Assembly (NCBI GenBank): GCA_001465935.1 | Contig: LNKV01000030.1 | Location: 69,443 to 133,442, forward strand | Length of the DNA stretch: 64,000 nt | Source of the DNA: Clarireedia homoeocarpa | Taxonomy: Eukaryota; Ascomycota; Leotiomycetes; Helotiales; Rutstroemiaceae | Direction: 5' to 3' | Shown here: positions 46,128 through 55,951 of the stretch, one piece after another | Layout: every line of letters begins with the position of its first letter | Position numbering within the stretch: the stretch's first letter is position 1 | The notes under the pieces: generated by a model | The model's database searches: none | What the model was told of the DNA's origin: nothing | What the model saw: the letters and a program-made list of their open reading frames with translations, nothing else | Position numbers and translations under genes: made by a program

Positions 46128-46558
46128 ATGGTCGGTTGAATTATAAAGCATGCATAAAGAACAAGTGTCTATAATATAAGAAATAATATCAAAGGCATGT
46201 CTACTCAGGATGAGAGCTTCCGCATGGGCGACTTTCTTCGAATTCGATGGTGGTCACACATGATCATTCATTAACAGGAAGCACACAGGAGATCCAGTTA
46301 GCAAAGCTCCCGCTGAACACATTTGCCTTGTAACAGTCAGTGGTGATGATCGCGTGTGAAGAACTTTTCATCATTATTGCGGCCTGGCAATTGTAATGGA
46401 CACCAAACATACAATCTGTATTGACCTGAAGCTTTCGCTTGAGAATTCCATCGCATTATCGTTACCGTAGTCTATCTACCGTCAATTAACAATCCTATTC
46501 TAAAATTTTGAAGATATACTCATATACACATTACTACGTGATTGATCCCTTCATATAT
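46128..46558. other. intergenic region between convergent genes
   Basis: About 430 AT-rich bases, 3' flanks of the two neighbouring genes. Nothing else is seen. Confidence 0.6.
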
Positions 46559-47493
46559 CTACATCAAGATCGCGCTGTCTTTTCTAACAGCAGTTCCTCC
46601 ACTGATATTAGTGTTATTAACCCCCGTCCCATTCTTCAAATAACAAAACTCTCCTTCTTCAATAACCATAGTCACAGCCCTACAAAGACCACCTGCTACA
46701 TCAACCCCCTCCTGGTTGTTCGTATTATATCCCGCGTTGTATGCTGCGCAAGCCATGATACATGAATCGAAGTCCGACATGTAGATCTTCATGATATCAT
46801 GGATGCCTGGATTTCCGTAGTTCGAACCGGAGGGATAGTTCGCATTGCATGCAATTCTAAATTGCTGAGCGGAACCAGAGAGCTTGATCGCCTTGCCTGT
46901 GGCGTCGGTCGGTTCGACGATAGAGTTGTTGGAAGAAGAGAAGTTATTGGTGCAAGGAGAATATGGGGCTGGGGAGGCGGTAGGATTCGAGGATTGGCTA
47001 GTTGTGGCAGAAGGGTCGATCGTGTTAACAGAAGTACTTGAAGCGAACACTGTCATTGTCCTGGTGACTGTTGCGGTATTCTCTGCGTTTGCGTTTGCGT
47101 TTGCGTTTGCATTTGCGTTTGCGTTTGCGTTTGTATTCGTGTTTGTAGCTCTGGAAAACAAATGAGTGACTGGAGGGAGAACGAAGAGGGTGAACATTAC
47201 GTTTTGCAATCCGACTTTTGTGATGCAAGTCCCACGCCAACACCCACACCAATCCCAGTTGCAAGAATCGCACAAAGCGCAACCACTACGGCCCAAAAGA
47301 CGCCCACAGATAACCCAGCTATTCTCATTCGGTCACCAGTAGTAGCACTTTTCCATGGTGATTTTTGTTCTATTGACCTTACTTCGAGTCCTGGTTGACC
47401 ATAGGCATCCAGCTGGGATTTTGGAAGCGGATTGTACACCTCCATATCATCGGCACTCAGCTGCGATTTTGAAAGCGGGTTGTACACCTCCAT
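46559..47493 (-). CDS. membrane-anchored protein with Asn-Ala repeat and Cys-rich ectodomain
   Basis: Two exons on the minus strand (47493-47201, 47150-46559) encode 294 residues; the 50-nt intron (GTAATG to CCAG) changes frame as required. The N-terminus is a near-perfect 16-residue duplication, MEVYNPLSKSQLSADD and MEVYNPLPKSQLDAYG. One transmembrane helix follows (IAGLSVGVFWAVVVALCAIL to about residue 90). The other side begins with a TNTNTNANANA... tract of about ten Asn-Ala pairs, then a Ser/Thr-rich stalk, then a domain with cysteines in RIACNANYP, DFDSCIMACAAYNAG, GLCRAV and EFCYLKN. This Cys pattern resembles the PAN-like domain of many fungal single-pass proteins of this build. Type II topology with an extracellular C-terminus is inferred. 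Function unknown. Confidence 0.85.
47084..47132. repeat. TTTGCG hexamer microsatellite inside a coding exon
   Basis: About eight TTTGCG/TTTGCA copies, read directly. On the coding (minus) strand they encode the Asn-Ala repeats of the membrane protein; hexamer length keeps the frame when copies are gained or lost. Confidence 0.9.
47400..47493. repeat. 48-bp tandem duplication at the start of a gene
   Basis: Two adjacent ~48-base units on the minus strand encode MEVYNPLSKSQL... and MEVYNPLPKSQL...; each begins with an ATG, so the gene has two equivalent start codons. Confidence 0.85.
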
Positions 47494-48528
47494 CTGTGCC
47501 GACGTTTAGTGTTTAGACAGTAACAGCCGCGGAGGCCTTCACTAAGTCTTGCAGATGGGATGGCGAGGAATAATATAGTAAGCTGTCAACAGCAGTTCGA
47601 TTGACACTAGTCCCGACCCAGGAGCTTTCTTAACACGAGATCGAAATGATGTTGAATTTTGGCAAGGGGTGAAAGCCTGGAGGGCTGTGCCATGGATCGA
47701 CATCCAGCAGCGGCTGAAGCTATACAAATGGTAGCAATAATTCCATTGACGAGTGTCATAGCTTTGAGGACCAATTTGATTTTCGGTCTTAGCGAATAGC
47801 ATGAAGGGATTTGTCGTGTCTGGTGGCCAGAGGATCTATATTTACGTGAAGGATTAGAGTTGAAACTTAGACGAGCGGCACTGGGAGTCCCGGCTTACCA
47901 GTTCTGGCATGGATAGATTCAGACTTGGTAACTCGACAGATACGAAATATTTCTGGTTGGAGACTGGAGCGTGGAGCGTGGAGCGTGGAGCAGAGAGTCG
48001 CCGATCATCATGGATTGGGGAATATTAGCAGCCAAGAGGCGGCACTAGGACGCGGAGGCCTAATCATACGTGCCGTTGCACGCTCGTGTAGTCTTCAGAG
48101 TGCTCGCCGGAAAGGGGTGACATATCCAAGTGAGAGGCTGTACAGAAGTATCCATCCCGACGAAAGGACTTCGTGGATTGACCAGAAGTCGCCATGCAAA
48201 TCAGGAATTGGAAAGACTATGGGAAGGGAAGGGAACGGAACGGAACAGCGTAGATAGGCGCTAACAATAAGCTAAATTGAAGGGCAGGTGACTAATCTAC
48301 AATCTAATCTAATCTAATCTCAAAATCTTAAACATGCCGCAGATCAAAAAATAATTCACTATCAATGATAAATTCCCCTTGTCAAAAGTCGCATACTTTC
48401 TCGTCGCATTTGGTTTGAATCCCCATCCTAGAGAGAGCTGTACTCACAAAGACGTTCTCTGCGCGGAAGCTTCACCCGCCCAAAACACCTCTTCTTCCTC
48501 CGAATTTATATCGCACAACTACAAGATC
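47494..48528. other. divergent promoter region with short tandem repeats
   Basis: About 1.03 kb between divergent genes. It holds three copies of GGAGCGT at 47966-47991 and four copies of AATCT at 48301-48320. Open frames at 47925-48257 and upstream of 48529 have no motif. Confidence 0.6.
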
Positions 48529-49382
48529 ATGCCTCTCGACACATCCACCTATTCCCTCGCACTTCTTCGTCTCGACGGTCGCAGATGGAACGAACTTCGC
48601 CGCCTGACTGCGTCTATCTCGACGCAGCCCTCATCAGATGGCTCGTCTTATCTTTCAATGGGCAACACCCAAGTTCTCTGTACAGTGACTGGACCATGCG
48701 ACCCCTCTAAACTTCGATCCATTGGCGGGGGAGGGAACAATCCTTCTGGCGAGAAAGCAGAGGTGCGCGTCGAGATCAGCTTTGCGGGATTTGCTGGAGT
48801 TGACAGGAAGAAATACGGGAGGAATGATAAGTGCGATACGCCCCCACCTCTACCACATGTCTACCAGCTAGACGCCGGCTAGAACTGACATAATGCAGGC
48901 GCATACAAGAATTAAGCAGTACGATTTCTACCACTTTTACCCCCCATCTCCTCACAAACTTAACGCCGAACTCTACCATTCTTTTAAGTCTCCATATCCT
49001 CTCCCTCGATGGCTCCCTTCTTTCTGCGTTAATAAATGCCTCGACACTTGCCTTGATCGACGCCGGTATTCCAATGCCTTCATACATCTGCGCATGCACC
49101 GCTGGGTCGACGTCATCGTATTCAAGCAACGACGAGAAGGCCGACCCTTTATTAGACTTGAACATGGGGGAAGAGACGGAGTTACCATTTTTGACAGTGG
49201 CTACTACTGGAGAGGGGGATGGCGACGGTGTTGTTTGCTTGGTGATGGAAACTAGGGTTCAGGCGGGGAGATTAGAGGGTATGTTAGCTGTTGGTGTAGA
49301 TGGATGCAAACAAGTGAGGGAGATACTGGACGGGGTCATAAGAAGTAGAGGGAAGAAGATATTAAATGGGATGGGATCGTGA
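48529..49382 (+). CDS. SKI6: exosome core subunit Rrp41 (RNase PH-like)
   Basis: Two exons (48529-48830, 48899-49382) encode 261 residues; donor GTGCGA, acceptor GCAG. The start MPLDTSTYSLALLRLDGRRW is the typical opening of this family; upstream in-frame residues do not look conserved. The RNase PH fold covers the protein: LDGRRWNELRRL, DGSSYLSMGNTQVLCTVTGP, EVRVEISFAGFAG in the first half, then LSLDGSLLSALINASTLALIDAGIPMP and a C-terminal EGMLAVGVDGCKQVREIL helix. In the eukaryotic exosome Rrp41 pairs with Rrp45 in the six-subunit ring that guides RNA to Rrp44; the ring itself is catalytically inactive. Essential gene in yeast. Confidence 0.93.
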
Positions 49383-49703
49383 AGTCATCAGTGGCTGTAG
49401 CCGTGGCCCAGAGAGTGAGATAGTACAGAACTCCCAAGGACTGGACGAGGGGATTGGAGCATCAATTGATGATACCCTGGTGTTTCGATGGCGTTGGGAT
49501 GTAGAGGTAAGGACACGAAAAGTAGTGACCTTGTAAAGCACATCTATACCAAACTATTAGAGACTATTCGGACTAGGCAACTGCTTATGACAATATATCT
49601 TCGATTCCTATGTGAAATGTGGCAATCCAGTGCAGTAAAATACAATCATTCAGATCAACCCCCAACTTCCTCTCAGGTGATTCATCCTCCTTCCTCACCA
49701 TAT
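49383..49703. other. intergenic region between convergent genes
   Basis: About 320 bases with the 3' flanks of Rrp41 and the PDI-like gene. No other feature seen. Confidence 0.6.
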
Positions 49704-51258
49704 CTACAATTCTTGATGCTTGATTTCTGGTTCTGGCGCTGGAGGCTCCGAATCATCATCGATTTCCTCAATGATGATGGTGGGTTCATCAGCAGGTTTG
49801 GGTTCAGGTGCCGACTCTTCGACTTCAGGCTCTTCAGGGATCAGACCTTCCGGAATCTTCTTTTTCTCGCCTTCACCCAACCTAATACTATCAACCCAGT
49901 TCTCAATAGCCTCCATTGTCACATCCTCGGCAGCCAGAGCGGCACCCTTGCTCGGCAAACCTCTCCACCAATTTCGTCTTCCATTCAAGGCAACTACCTC
50001 AGCTTCACCCTTCAATCCAAGGGATGCCTTGACTTTCGCAGACCCAGGATTCTCACTTGGAACGACAAAGAATGGGAACAACTTTCGTTGATGTAGATGA
50101 TGCTTGTGAGCGATCTCTGCCAACGAAGTGGATGCTATGTCAGTAACTTCACCAGAGGCTGCCGACAGGAACGCAAGGATACATGTCCCAGTTCGAGGTC
50201 CCAGACAGTTCTTGTTCAGGTCTTCTTCGGTGATCAATACTGGTAGCTGTGGTGCAGGTGGAAGTACAATTGGTTTTTCAGTATCAACTTCTGGTGATGG
50301 AGATTCAGTGGGCTGGTTTATTATCGTTTCATCTGTAGCTGTGACAGGCTTTTCGGACTGAGCGTGGGATGCTGATGCCGATTCGAAAGATTCTTTGGCC
50401 TTTGATGAATCTTTCTTATCACTCTTGGACTTCGAGGCTTTGCTCTTTGGTGGTGGTGGGTCTTGGTTCGGCGTAGCAGCTTGTGAAAGGAAAGTAACCA
50501 TTCCTTCTTTCTTCATTTCGCCATCATACACAATTCCTTCTGCCGCTTCTCCACCTGGTAAGAGAATGAGCGTAGGAAATTTAGTGATGCCAAACAGTTC
50601 CACGGATGCTTTTTCAGTATTCCTGATCTGAGCAACCTTGATACTGCCTTTGAAGTCAATGGCGAGAGCTTTCAAAGTTGCGCTCGTCTTTCCCTTATCC
50701 GTGAAAAGAATTGCTTTTGCAGTATTGTTTGCCTCGGCCAAGAAGCTCTCCAAGTCCTTATCAGCAACTCGCTTCACTAAATTCGGTATCTTTTCCACCA
50801 CCGCATCAACAATTCCCTTTGCAGTCCGTGGCCCTTGGTAATCTTCGACGATCGGCTTTCCGGGCTTGTTTCCAGGTTTGACGATTTTGAGAGTTGGGAA
50901 TCCTTGCACTCCGAAGCCACCGCAGAATGCCTTGTTCGACTCTTCATCACAGTTGACTGCCGCTACTTTTGCGAGACCTGCAAGGTTCTTGGCAGCCTTT
51001 TCGTAGGCAGGTTGGAGGTTCTTGCAGTGACCGCACCACGGGGCGTAGAATTCGACGATCTGCGAAATATTAGACGGATGGAATCGTTGAACAGGTCGTG
51101 ATACCTACAGAAGTATAGTTAGATTGCGCAATCATTCGATCATAATCCTTGCCGTCAATTGACAGGACAGCTGAGCTTTTGGGGTATAACCCAGCATGAA
51201 CTGATGGCAAAGCACACAGCAAAGCTGCGGCCGTAGTGAGAGCTCCAGCAGAAACCAT
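49704..51258 (-). CDS. ER protein disulfide isomerase-like protein
   Basis: Two exons on the minus strand (51258-51109, 51059-49704) encode 501 residues; donor GTAGGT, acceptor GCAG. Residues 1-22 are a signal peptide (LTTAAALLCALPSVHAG). One active thioredoxin domain follows with FYAPWCGHCKNL (Cys59, Cys62) and FGVQGFPTLK with its cis-proline. A second thioredoxin-like domain (SFLAEANNTAKAILFTDKGK, LFGITKFPTLILLPGG) lacks a CxxC. Then come a Lys/Ser-rich disordered linker, a third folded segment (CLGPRTGTCILAFLSAASGE), and an acidic Pro/Glu tail. The last residues are KHQEL, an HDEL-like retrieval signal variant. Domain order matches the fungal P5/Mpd1-like group that oxidises or isomerises disulfides of secretory proteins in the ER lumen. 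Confidence 0.92.
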
Positions 51259-51722
51259 TTTGATTAAATTCTTCTCTCTACTATTATGAGCTGTAGTAGC
51301 TATTCAAAAGATCAATACATTCAACAAAGAAGTAAGGAGGATGAGTGGCAACAATTGGGTTTATATAAACCTGCCACGGTTCCTTTTGAAAGAAGAAGAC
51401 ACAGTCGCATGAAGTAAATTCGGAATTATGTAAATAGAAGCAATGGAAATCTGGGGTAATTAGCTATGACATACTAAAATGGTTAGCCTGCGGCAGAATT
51501 AGGCTGTCAGCCACTTTTAGCTTAATGGGGCAATGAGGGGCTCGAAGGTAGAATGTCAAGACTTCCAAATTACCTCAAAGAACTTCATGTACGAATCCAA
51601 ACGGCAACGTTAAATCATATCGTCGTGTATAAATGGATTCGGTGTCGCGTAGTCTTCTTTGAGCTCAAGAAATTACTGCTATCCTTTTTCCTGCAAAGAA
51701 CAAACGGCAAAGCGACCACGTC
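51259..51722. promoter_or_regulatory. divergent promoter, PDI-like gene and VTA1
   Basis: 464 bases between divergent starts. A palindromic TTTATATAAA at 51360-51369 sits about 100 bases upstream of the PDI start. On the same (minus) strand CCGTGGCAGG lies just upstream of it, reminiscent of the CGTGG half of unfolded-protein response elements; that reading is inference. Confidence 0.45.
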
Positions 51723-53222
51723 ATGGCTGCACAGGTACCTCCCAAGTTAAAGGCGGCAGACCTCACCCGCTTCATAGTTAGAGCTGCGCAGCTCGAAACC
51801 GTCAAGCCGGTAATATCATACTGGTGTAAGACATACTCTATTCGATACAGGACCTCTATTAACATCTGCAGGCGAATATTGGATTGTTAATCAGATACTC
51901 GCAAAAGGACTACACAATGGAGATCAGGAAACATTGAACTATACCACAACGTTGATGGATAAGCTTGAGACTGTATGAAGGCCTCTTAATGTTATAGAGG
52001 AGCTGAGCTGAGCTGAAGCATGCTAGGTCAAAGCCCAAAACGCAGACAACGATGCAATTCTAGACGATACTGCAGGTCAAGCATACGTTGAGCAATTCGG
52101 ACTAGAGACATTTCTAAGAGCAGATCGTGCTGTCCAAGCCAACAAAGTGACAAAGTATACTTTGCGCGACTCAGTATATTAGCGTTCTGCTAACATTGTC
52201 ACAGACAGACTGCAGATACTTTTCAAGCCGCAGCGACTTTCCTGGAACTGTTGAACATATGGTCACCACCGGACGCGGAGACGCAAGCGAAAATAAAATA
52301 CGCGAAGTGGAATGCGGTTCGTATTGTGAGGGCACTAAAGGAAGGAAAGGACCCCAATGAATCGAATCCAAAACCACAGCCTGCGCCTGAGGAAGAACTG
52401 CCGCCACTTGATCCAAATGATCCTGAAGTGCAAGGTCTTGACAAACCACAGAAATCAAGACAGGCATCGGTGGAAGATGTTCCGGATGAACAAGACGGCG
52501 TTGAATCAAGGCTAGCAGGGCAATCTTCGCTAGATCGGTCTTTGCATCCTTCAGCGCAAGTATCCGCACGTGGCTCTCCAGGCACGACTTCGCCTACTCC
52601 AGGCGATCCATACTCTCGAGATGAGTTACCCCATACTGCAGCTCCGGACGACAACGTATCGCCGTTAGATTCCTCTCCCAAAGACAGGAATGGATCTATA
52701 GGTGGAGGTTATTTCCCCGAAGTTCCTACTTTTACTTCGGAACCCCGCGACTCGACTTTACGAACTGCACCTGCCCCTGAGGACCATACATTTGACCTGG
52801 GGCTTCCGGATACCTCGAAACTTGGCGCCCCAGGTGTTTCTCCAGGCATGACCCCTTCACCTGATTTTCAATCATTCCCTCCACCAATCTTACCTGGTGA
52901 GCAGCCATCGGCGCCTGGCCCTCAAGACTTCTATCGTCAGGATCCACCTTCAACCTATCCACCCCCAAATCAACAGCCAATATTTCAGCCTCCACCCCCG
53001 CAAGTACAGCACAATTCCTATGCCGCAGCTCGTGCTCCGCTTCCAGCGCCTTCAGCGCCCTCTCCGGCTCAATCTATTTCACAACAATTAAACACCGACG
53101 ACGAATCGATTGCCAAAGCGCAAAAGCATGCGCGCTTCGCCATTTCGGCATTGAACTTTGAAGATGCAGCGACTGCTGTCAAGGAGCTGAGAGCTGCATT
53201 ACAAACTTTAGGCGCGCAGTAA
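51723..53222 (+). CDS. VTA1: ESCRT-associated protein Vta1
   Basis: Four exons (51723-51825, 51872-51972, 52027-52154, 52205-53222) encode 449 residues; all junctions keep the frame. The N-terminal domain (residues 1 to about 160, two MIT-like helical bundles) has the family motifs AADLTRFIVRAAQLETVKPV, SYWCEYWIVNQIL, AYVEQFGLETFLRADRAV and FLELLNIWSPPDAETQAKIKYAKW. A long proline- and serine-rich linker follows (about 190-400). The C-terminus (about 405-449) is the conserved VSL dimerisation/Vps4-binding segment, AKAQKHARFAISALNFEDAATAVKELRAAL. Vta1 activates the AAA ATPase Vps4, which disassembles ESCRT-III during multivesicular body formation. It is divergent from the PDI-like gene. Confidence 0.95.
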
Positions 53223-53693
53223 TGAAGGGATTAATGTCTAAATGTATTCAAATAATCATGGAGGCTCTTTTCCTGTTACATAGTTCAAACACCCAGTCGT
53301 TGTTCGTTGTAATTGGATGCGGCTATGGCTCCGACTAAACTATATGGATTCTATTCCATATCTCACCGAATTGCAAATCATCCCATGCAGATTTCAACAC
53401 TGAGTTCTTTGTCTTGCTTACCCCGGTAATCTCACAACTACAGCAAAAATAATCATTGCAGCCGACACTCTCAAATCCATCTCCGATCGAAGATATCGAA
53501 GCGTCTTGGGAAGCTCAAAGAAAGTCCCAACAATTGAAAACGGAGAAGAAAAGAAGAGTCTGATATTACTACGTATCCTAAGTCTATGTCACAGAGACTG
53601 TCACGCTAATCCACTGACAAATCTTGCCCCCCGAACGCAAACCAACCTACAAAGACCGCACCAGATTGACAAACCTCCTGCCCAAAGCAGGAG
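53223..53693. other. intergenic region between convergent genes
   Basis: About 470 bases, 3' flanks of VTA1 and the Cys-rich protein. A 63-codon frame at 53506 has no motif. Confidence 0.6.
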
Positions 53694-54650
53694 CTAGCAT
53701 AAAAAAAATACCAACACCGCACAGGCAAAACTAACTGCAACGACCATCGGGTCGCTAACTTCTTTCAACGATATGTCTCCGTCCTGGTCTCCATCGATTA
53801 CTGCCGCTGACGTGGTAGGTCTGACATTGATCGTAGAGCTGGATCGAGAAACCGTCGAACGCGAATTCGAGGAGGTCATCATCGTAGTAGGTATTAACCC
53901 ATCGATCGTAGGCCCCGACGCAGGGCTCGGACTAAGCATCACCGACAATGTCAATTGTCTATCAGTCGTGGCCGCAGAACCAAGCGTAAGACTCGGCACA
54001 TCAGCCGAAGTTCTCCCCAGTGGCACTAAAAGCACATCTCCAACCGACGTACACAACCCATCGAAGCTCGAAATCGAAACAACCAGATCCGACGCCGCCG
54101 TGTGGGCATAATTCGAGCATGTAGAAACTGCATCATCGAACGTCTTCGGCGCCCAGGAAGTCGCACTTGCGTAACACAGACACGACGCCTGCTGTGTGGG
54201 ATCCAGCGCTAAGAACCCTGGTATCAGATTATTGCAGACTTGCAGCAGCGAAAACGCGGTATAACAACTCTTGTCGACCGAAACGGGGGATATGAATGCG
54301 GTGAGAGAAGCGGTGGCGCTTGGCGGTGTCTTTACATTTCCTGCGCTCGAACAGAAACCCTCGAGGTTAGCGAGCACTGAATATGCACCGGGTAATGCGG
54401 TGAAAGCGAACTGAGCGCAGTTTGCTACGGCGTGGTCGAAGTTCGTCGGACACCATGACGTGCGGGAGTAGCAGAGACAGGATGCTTGTTGGGTGGGGCT
54501 GAGGTTGGTGAAGCTGGGGGTGGCGGATTCGCATATGTTGAGGGCGGAGCTTAGGGAGACGCATCCGGGGTTGGATTGGAGGGTTTCGACTGGTGGTGCT
54601 GGCGCTGGACTGGGTTCATTGCGGAGTTGGAAGGAGGCTACGTGGTGCAT
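53694..54650 (-). CDS. probable GPI-anchored protein with duplicated Cys-rich domain
   Basis: The frame on the minus strand gives 318 residues from 54650. Two copies of a ~75-residue domain are visible, each with C(V/Y)-x6-8-C, the shared core TQQASCLCY, then C, and a closing (G/D)FCSSAG or GLCTSVG; this amounts to an internal duplication. A Ser/Thr-rich region (SSNSRSTVSRSSST) follows, and the protein ends in a hydrophobic tail VVAVSFACAVLVFFLC, as expected for a GPI-attachment signal. No signal peptide is seen at the chosen Met. The true start may lie in an upstream exon, or the frame may begin earlier without an ATG. Cell-wall or plasma-membrane location is inferred. Confidence 0.75.
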   Translation of the reverse strand: MHHVASFQLRNEPSPAPAPPVETLQSNPGCVSLSSALNICESATPSFTNLSPTQQASCLCYSRTSWCPTNFDHAVANCAQFAFTALPGAYSVLANLEGFCSSAGNVKTPPSATASLTAFISPVSVDKSCYTAFSLLQVCNNLIPGFLALDPTQQASCLCYASATSWAPKTFDDAVSTCSNYAHTAASDLVVSISSFDGLCTSVGDVLLVPLGRTSADVPSLTLGSAATTDRQLTLSVMLSPSPASGPTIDGLIPTTMMTSSNSRSTVSRSSSTINVRPTTSAAVIDGDQDGDISLKEVSDPMVVAVSFACAVLVFFLC

Positions 54651-55240
54651 TGGTGTGGAGGCTGGTGGTTGGAGGGATAGCTTGAGGGTTATTGGTCGAT
54701 GAAGGTAGGCAGTAATTCGTTTGCTTGTGGTATAGAATCGATAGCAAAATCAAGGCAAGCTTTTTTGCTCTCTTTCTATTGGGGAGTATTGAAGACTGCT
54801 CAAGCTACTTCGATGCATCTTGGAGGTCTTTCCAGATCTAGTGACATTAAACCCCAAAATTTTAATGGAAAGAAGGAACCACCTCAAATTGATGAGACGA
54901 TGTTCCTCCCAACTGGATGATCTCCGTGCATGATCCGAGTCTTAAGCTTCGTGAACAACCGCAGATAGCGGAAAACATGTTGTCCGTAATGTACATAATG
55001 TGCACAGTAGGGCAAATGGTATGCCGCCTCTCGAGTGAATTTTGATATGAAAAATCCATTCACTGCTATCTTCCACAAGATTTCTTCTTCCGAATGACTG
55101 CCGTACCTTTCACCACCATACCATACATAAAAACCTACAGTTCCCCCTCTCACCATCCTCTATAATAAATATAACTCTCCACAGTCAGCATCCCAGCAGG
55201 CATTCATTCATCTAAGAACCACCACCACAAACCCACCCAA
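54651..55240. other. divergent promoter region
   Basis: 590 bases between divergent genes. It may hide a first exon of the GPI-anchored protein; none with both an ATG and a signal peptide could be found by eye. Shadow frames only. Confidence 0.5.
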
Positions 55241-55732
55241 ATGCCATCCCCACTCAACCTACCAGCAATCCACACCTCCACCCCCAGTCCCTCTCCGCCT
55301 CACACCAAGGCAAAAGCACATAAACACAAACCAACCAGCCCAATATCCCTCCTCCTCAGCTCCCCTTACTACACCGAGCTGCTCGCCCTGCACGATATAT
55401 TCACGACCGAGAAGCAAACTCTTATCGAGAGTCTCCATATACCCGTCGAGGAGTTCCGCGCAGCAAGTGGCTCACACCAAACTTTGCTTGCACAAGCGGC
55501 CAGTAAAAGGGTAGATGCGAAAGTAGCGGAAATCGTCGAGTATCAGGAACAATTCCAGCGGAATTGGGTTAGGATGGTCGAGAGATGGGCGGAAGACATT
55601 GGTGGAAAGGTGGGCCGACAGGTGAGGGAAGTGGTTAGGGAGATGGTTGGAAAAGATGACGCTGAGGGGGTGGTGAAATTGGATGGAATTTTAATTGCGG
55701 TACAGGTGAAGTGCGGGGAATCATATCAATAG
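55241..55732 (+). CDS. small hypothetical protein
   Basis: A single-exon frame of 163 residues. The first 40 residues are Pro/Ser/Lys-rich (SPSPPHTKAKAHKHKPTSP), the rest is helical and charged (EFRAASGSHQTLLAQAA, VAEIVEYQEQFQRNWVRMVERW, VGRQVREVVREMV), suggesting a coiled-coil or helical bundle. I do not recognise a family. Support: clear ATG with A at -3 (CAAATG), steady third-position bias, and no better frame opposite. It is convergent with the IMP dehydrogenase gene, 219 bases apart. Confidence 0.6.
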   Translation: MPSPLNLPAIHTSTPSPSPPHTKAKAHKHKPTSPISLLLSSPYYTELLALHDIFTTEKQTLIESLHIPVEEFRAASGSHQTLLAQAASKRVDAKVAEIVEYQEQFQRNWVRMVERWAEDIGGKVGRQVREVVREMVGKDDAEGVVKLDGILIAVQVKCGESYQ

Positions 55733-55951
55733 GAACGTGGCCGCTATAAAAAGAAGCTGAAGCTGTGATGTTTTAAAACTGCGGGTATTTTGACGATCAC
55801 GAGACAAATAGGGACGATCGAAGCATCTTTGAAATAATTTATTCTTTCTCCATGCCGTAAATTACCGACGACTTTTATCCTATTTAAAACACCAACGCCA
55901 TGAATGTCCACCCAACCCAGGTCATTCGCTCATCGTAAATCTTCAAGACCA

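Noticed and set aside
47084..47132. possible CRISPR-like or telomere-like array (TTTGCG repeats)
   Set aside because: A simple hexamer microsatellite inside a coding exon, without spacers.
48776..49165. 129-codon minus-strand frame
   Set aside because: Antisense shadow of the Rrp41 second exon, which is clearly coding.
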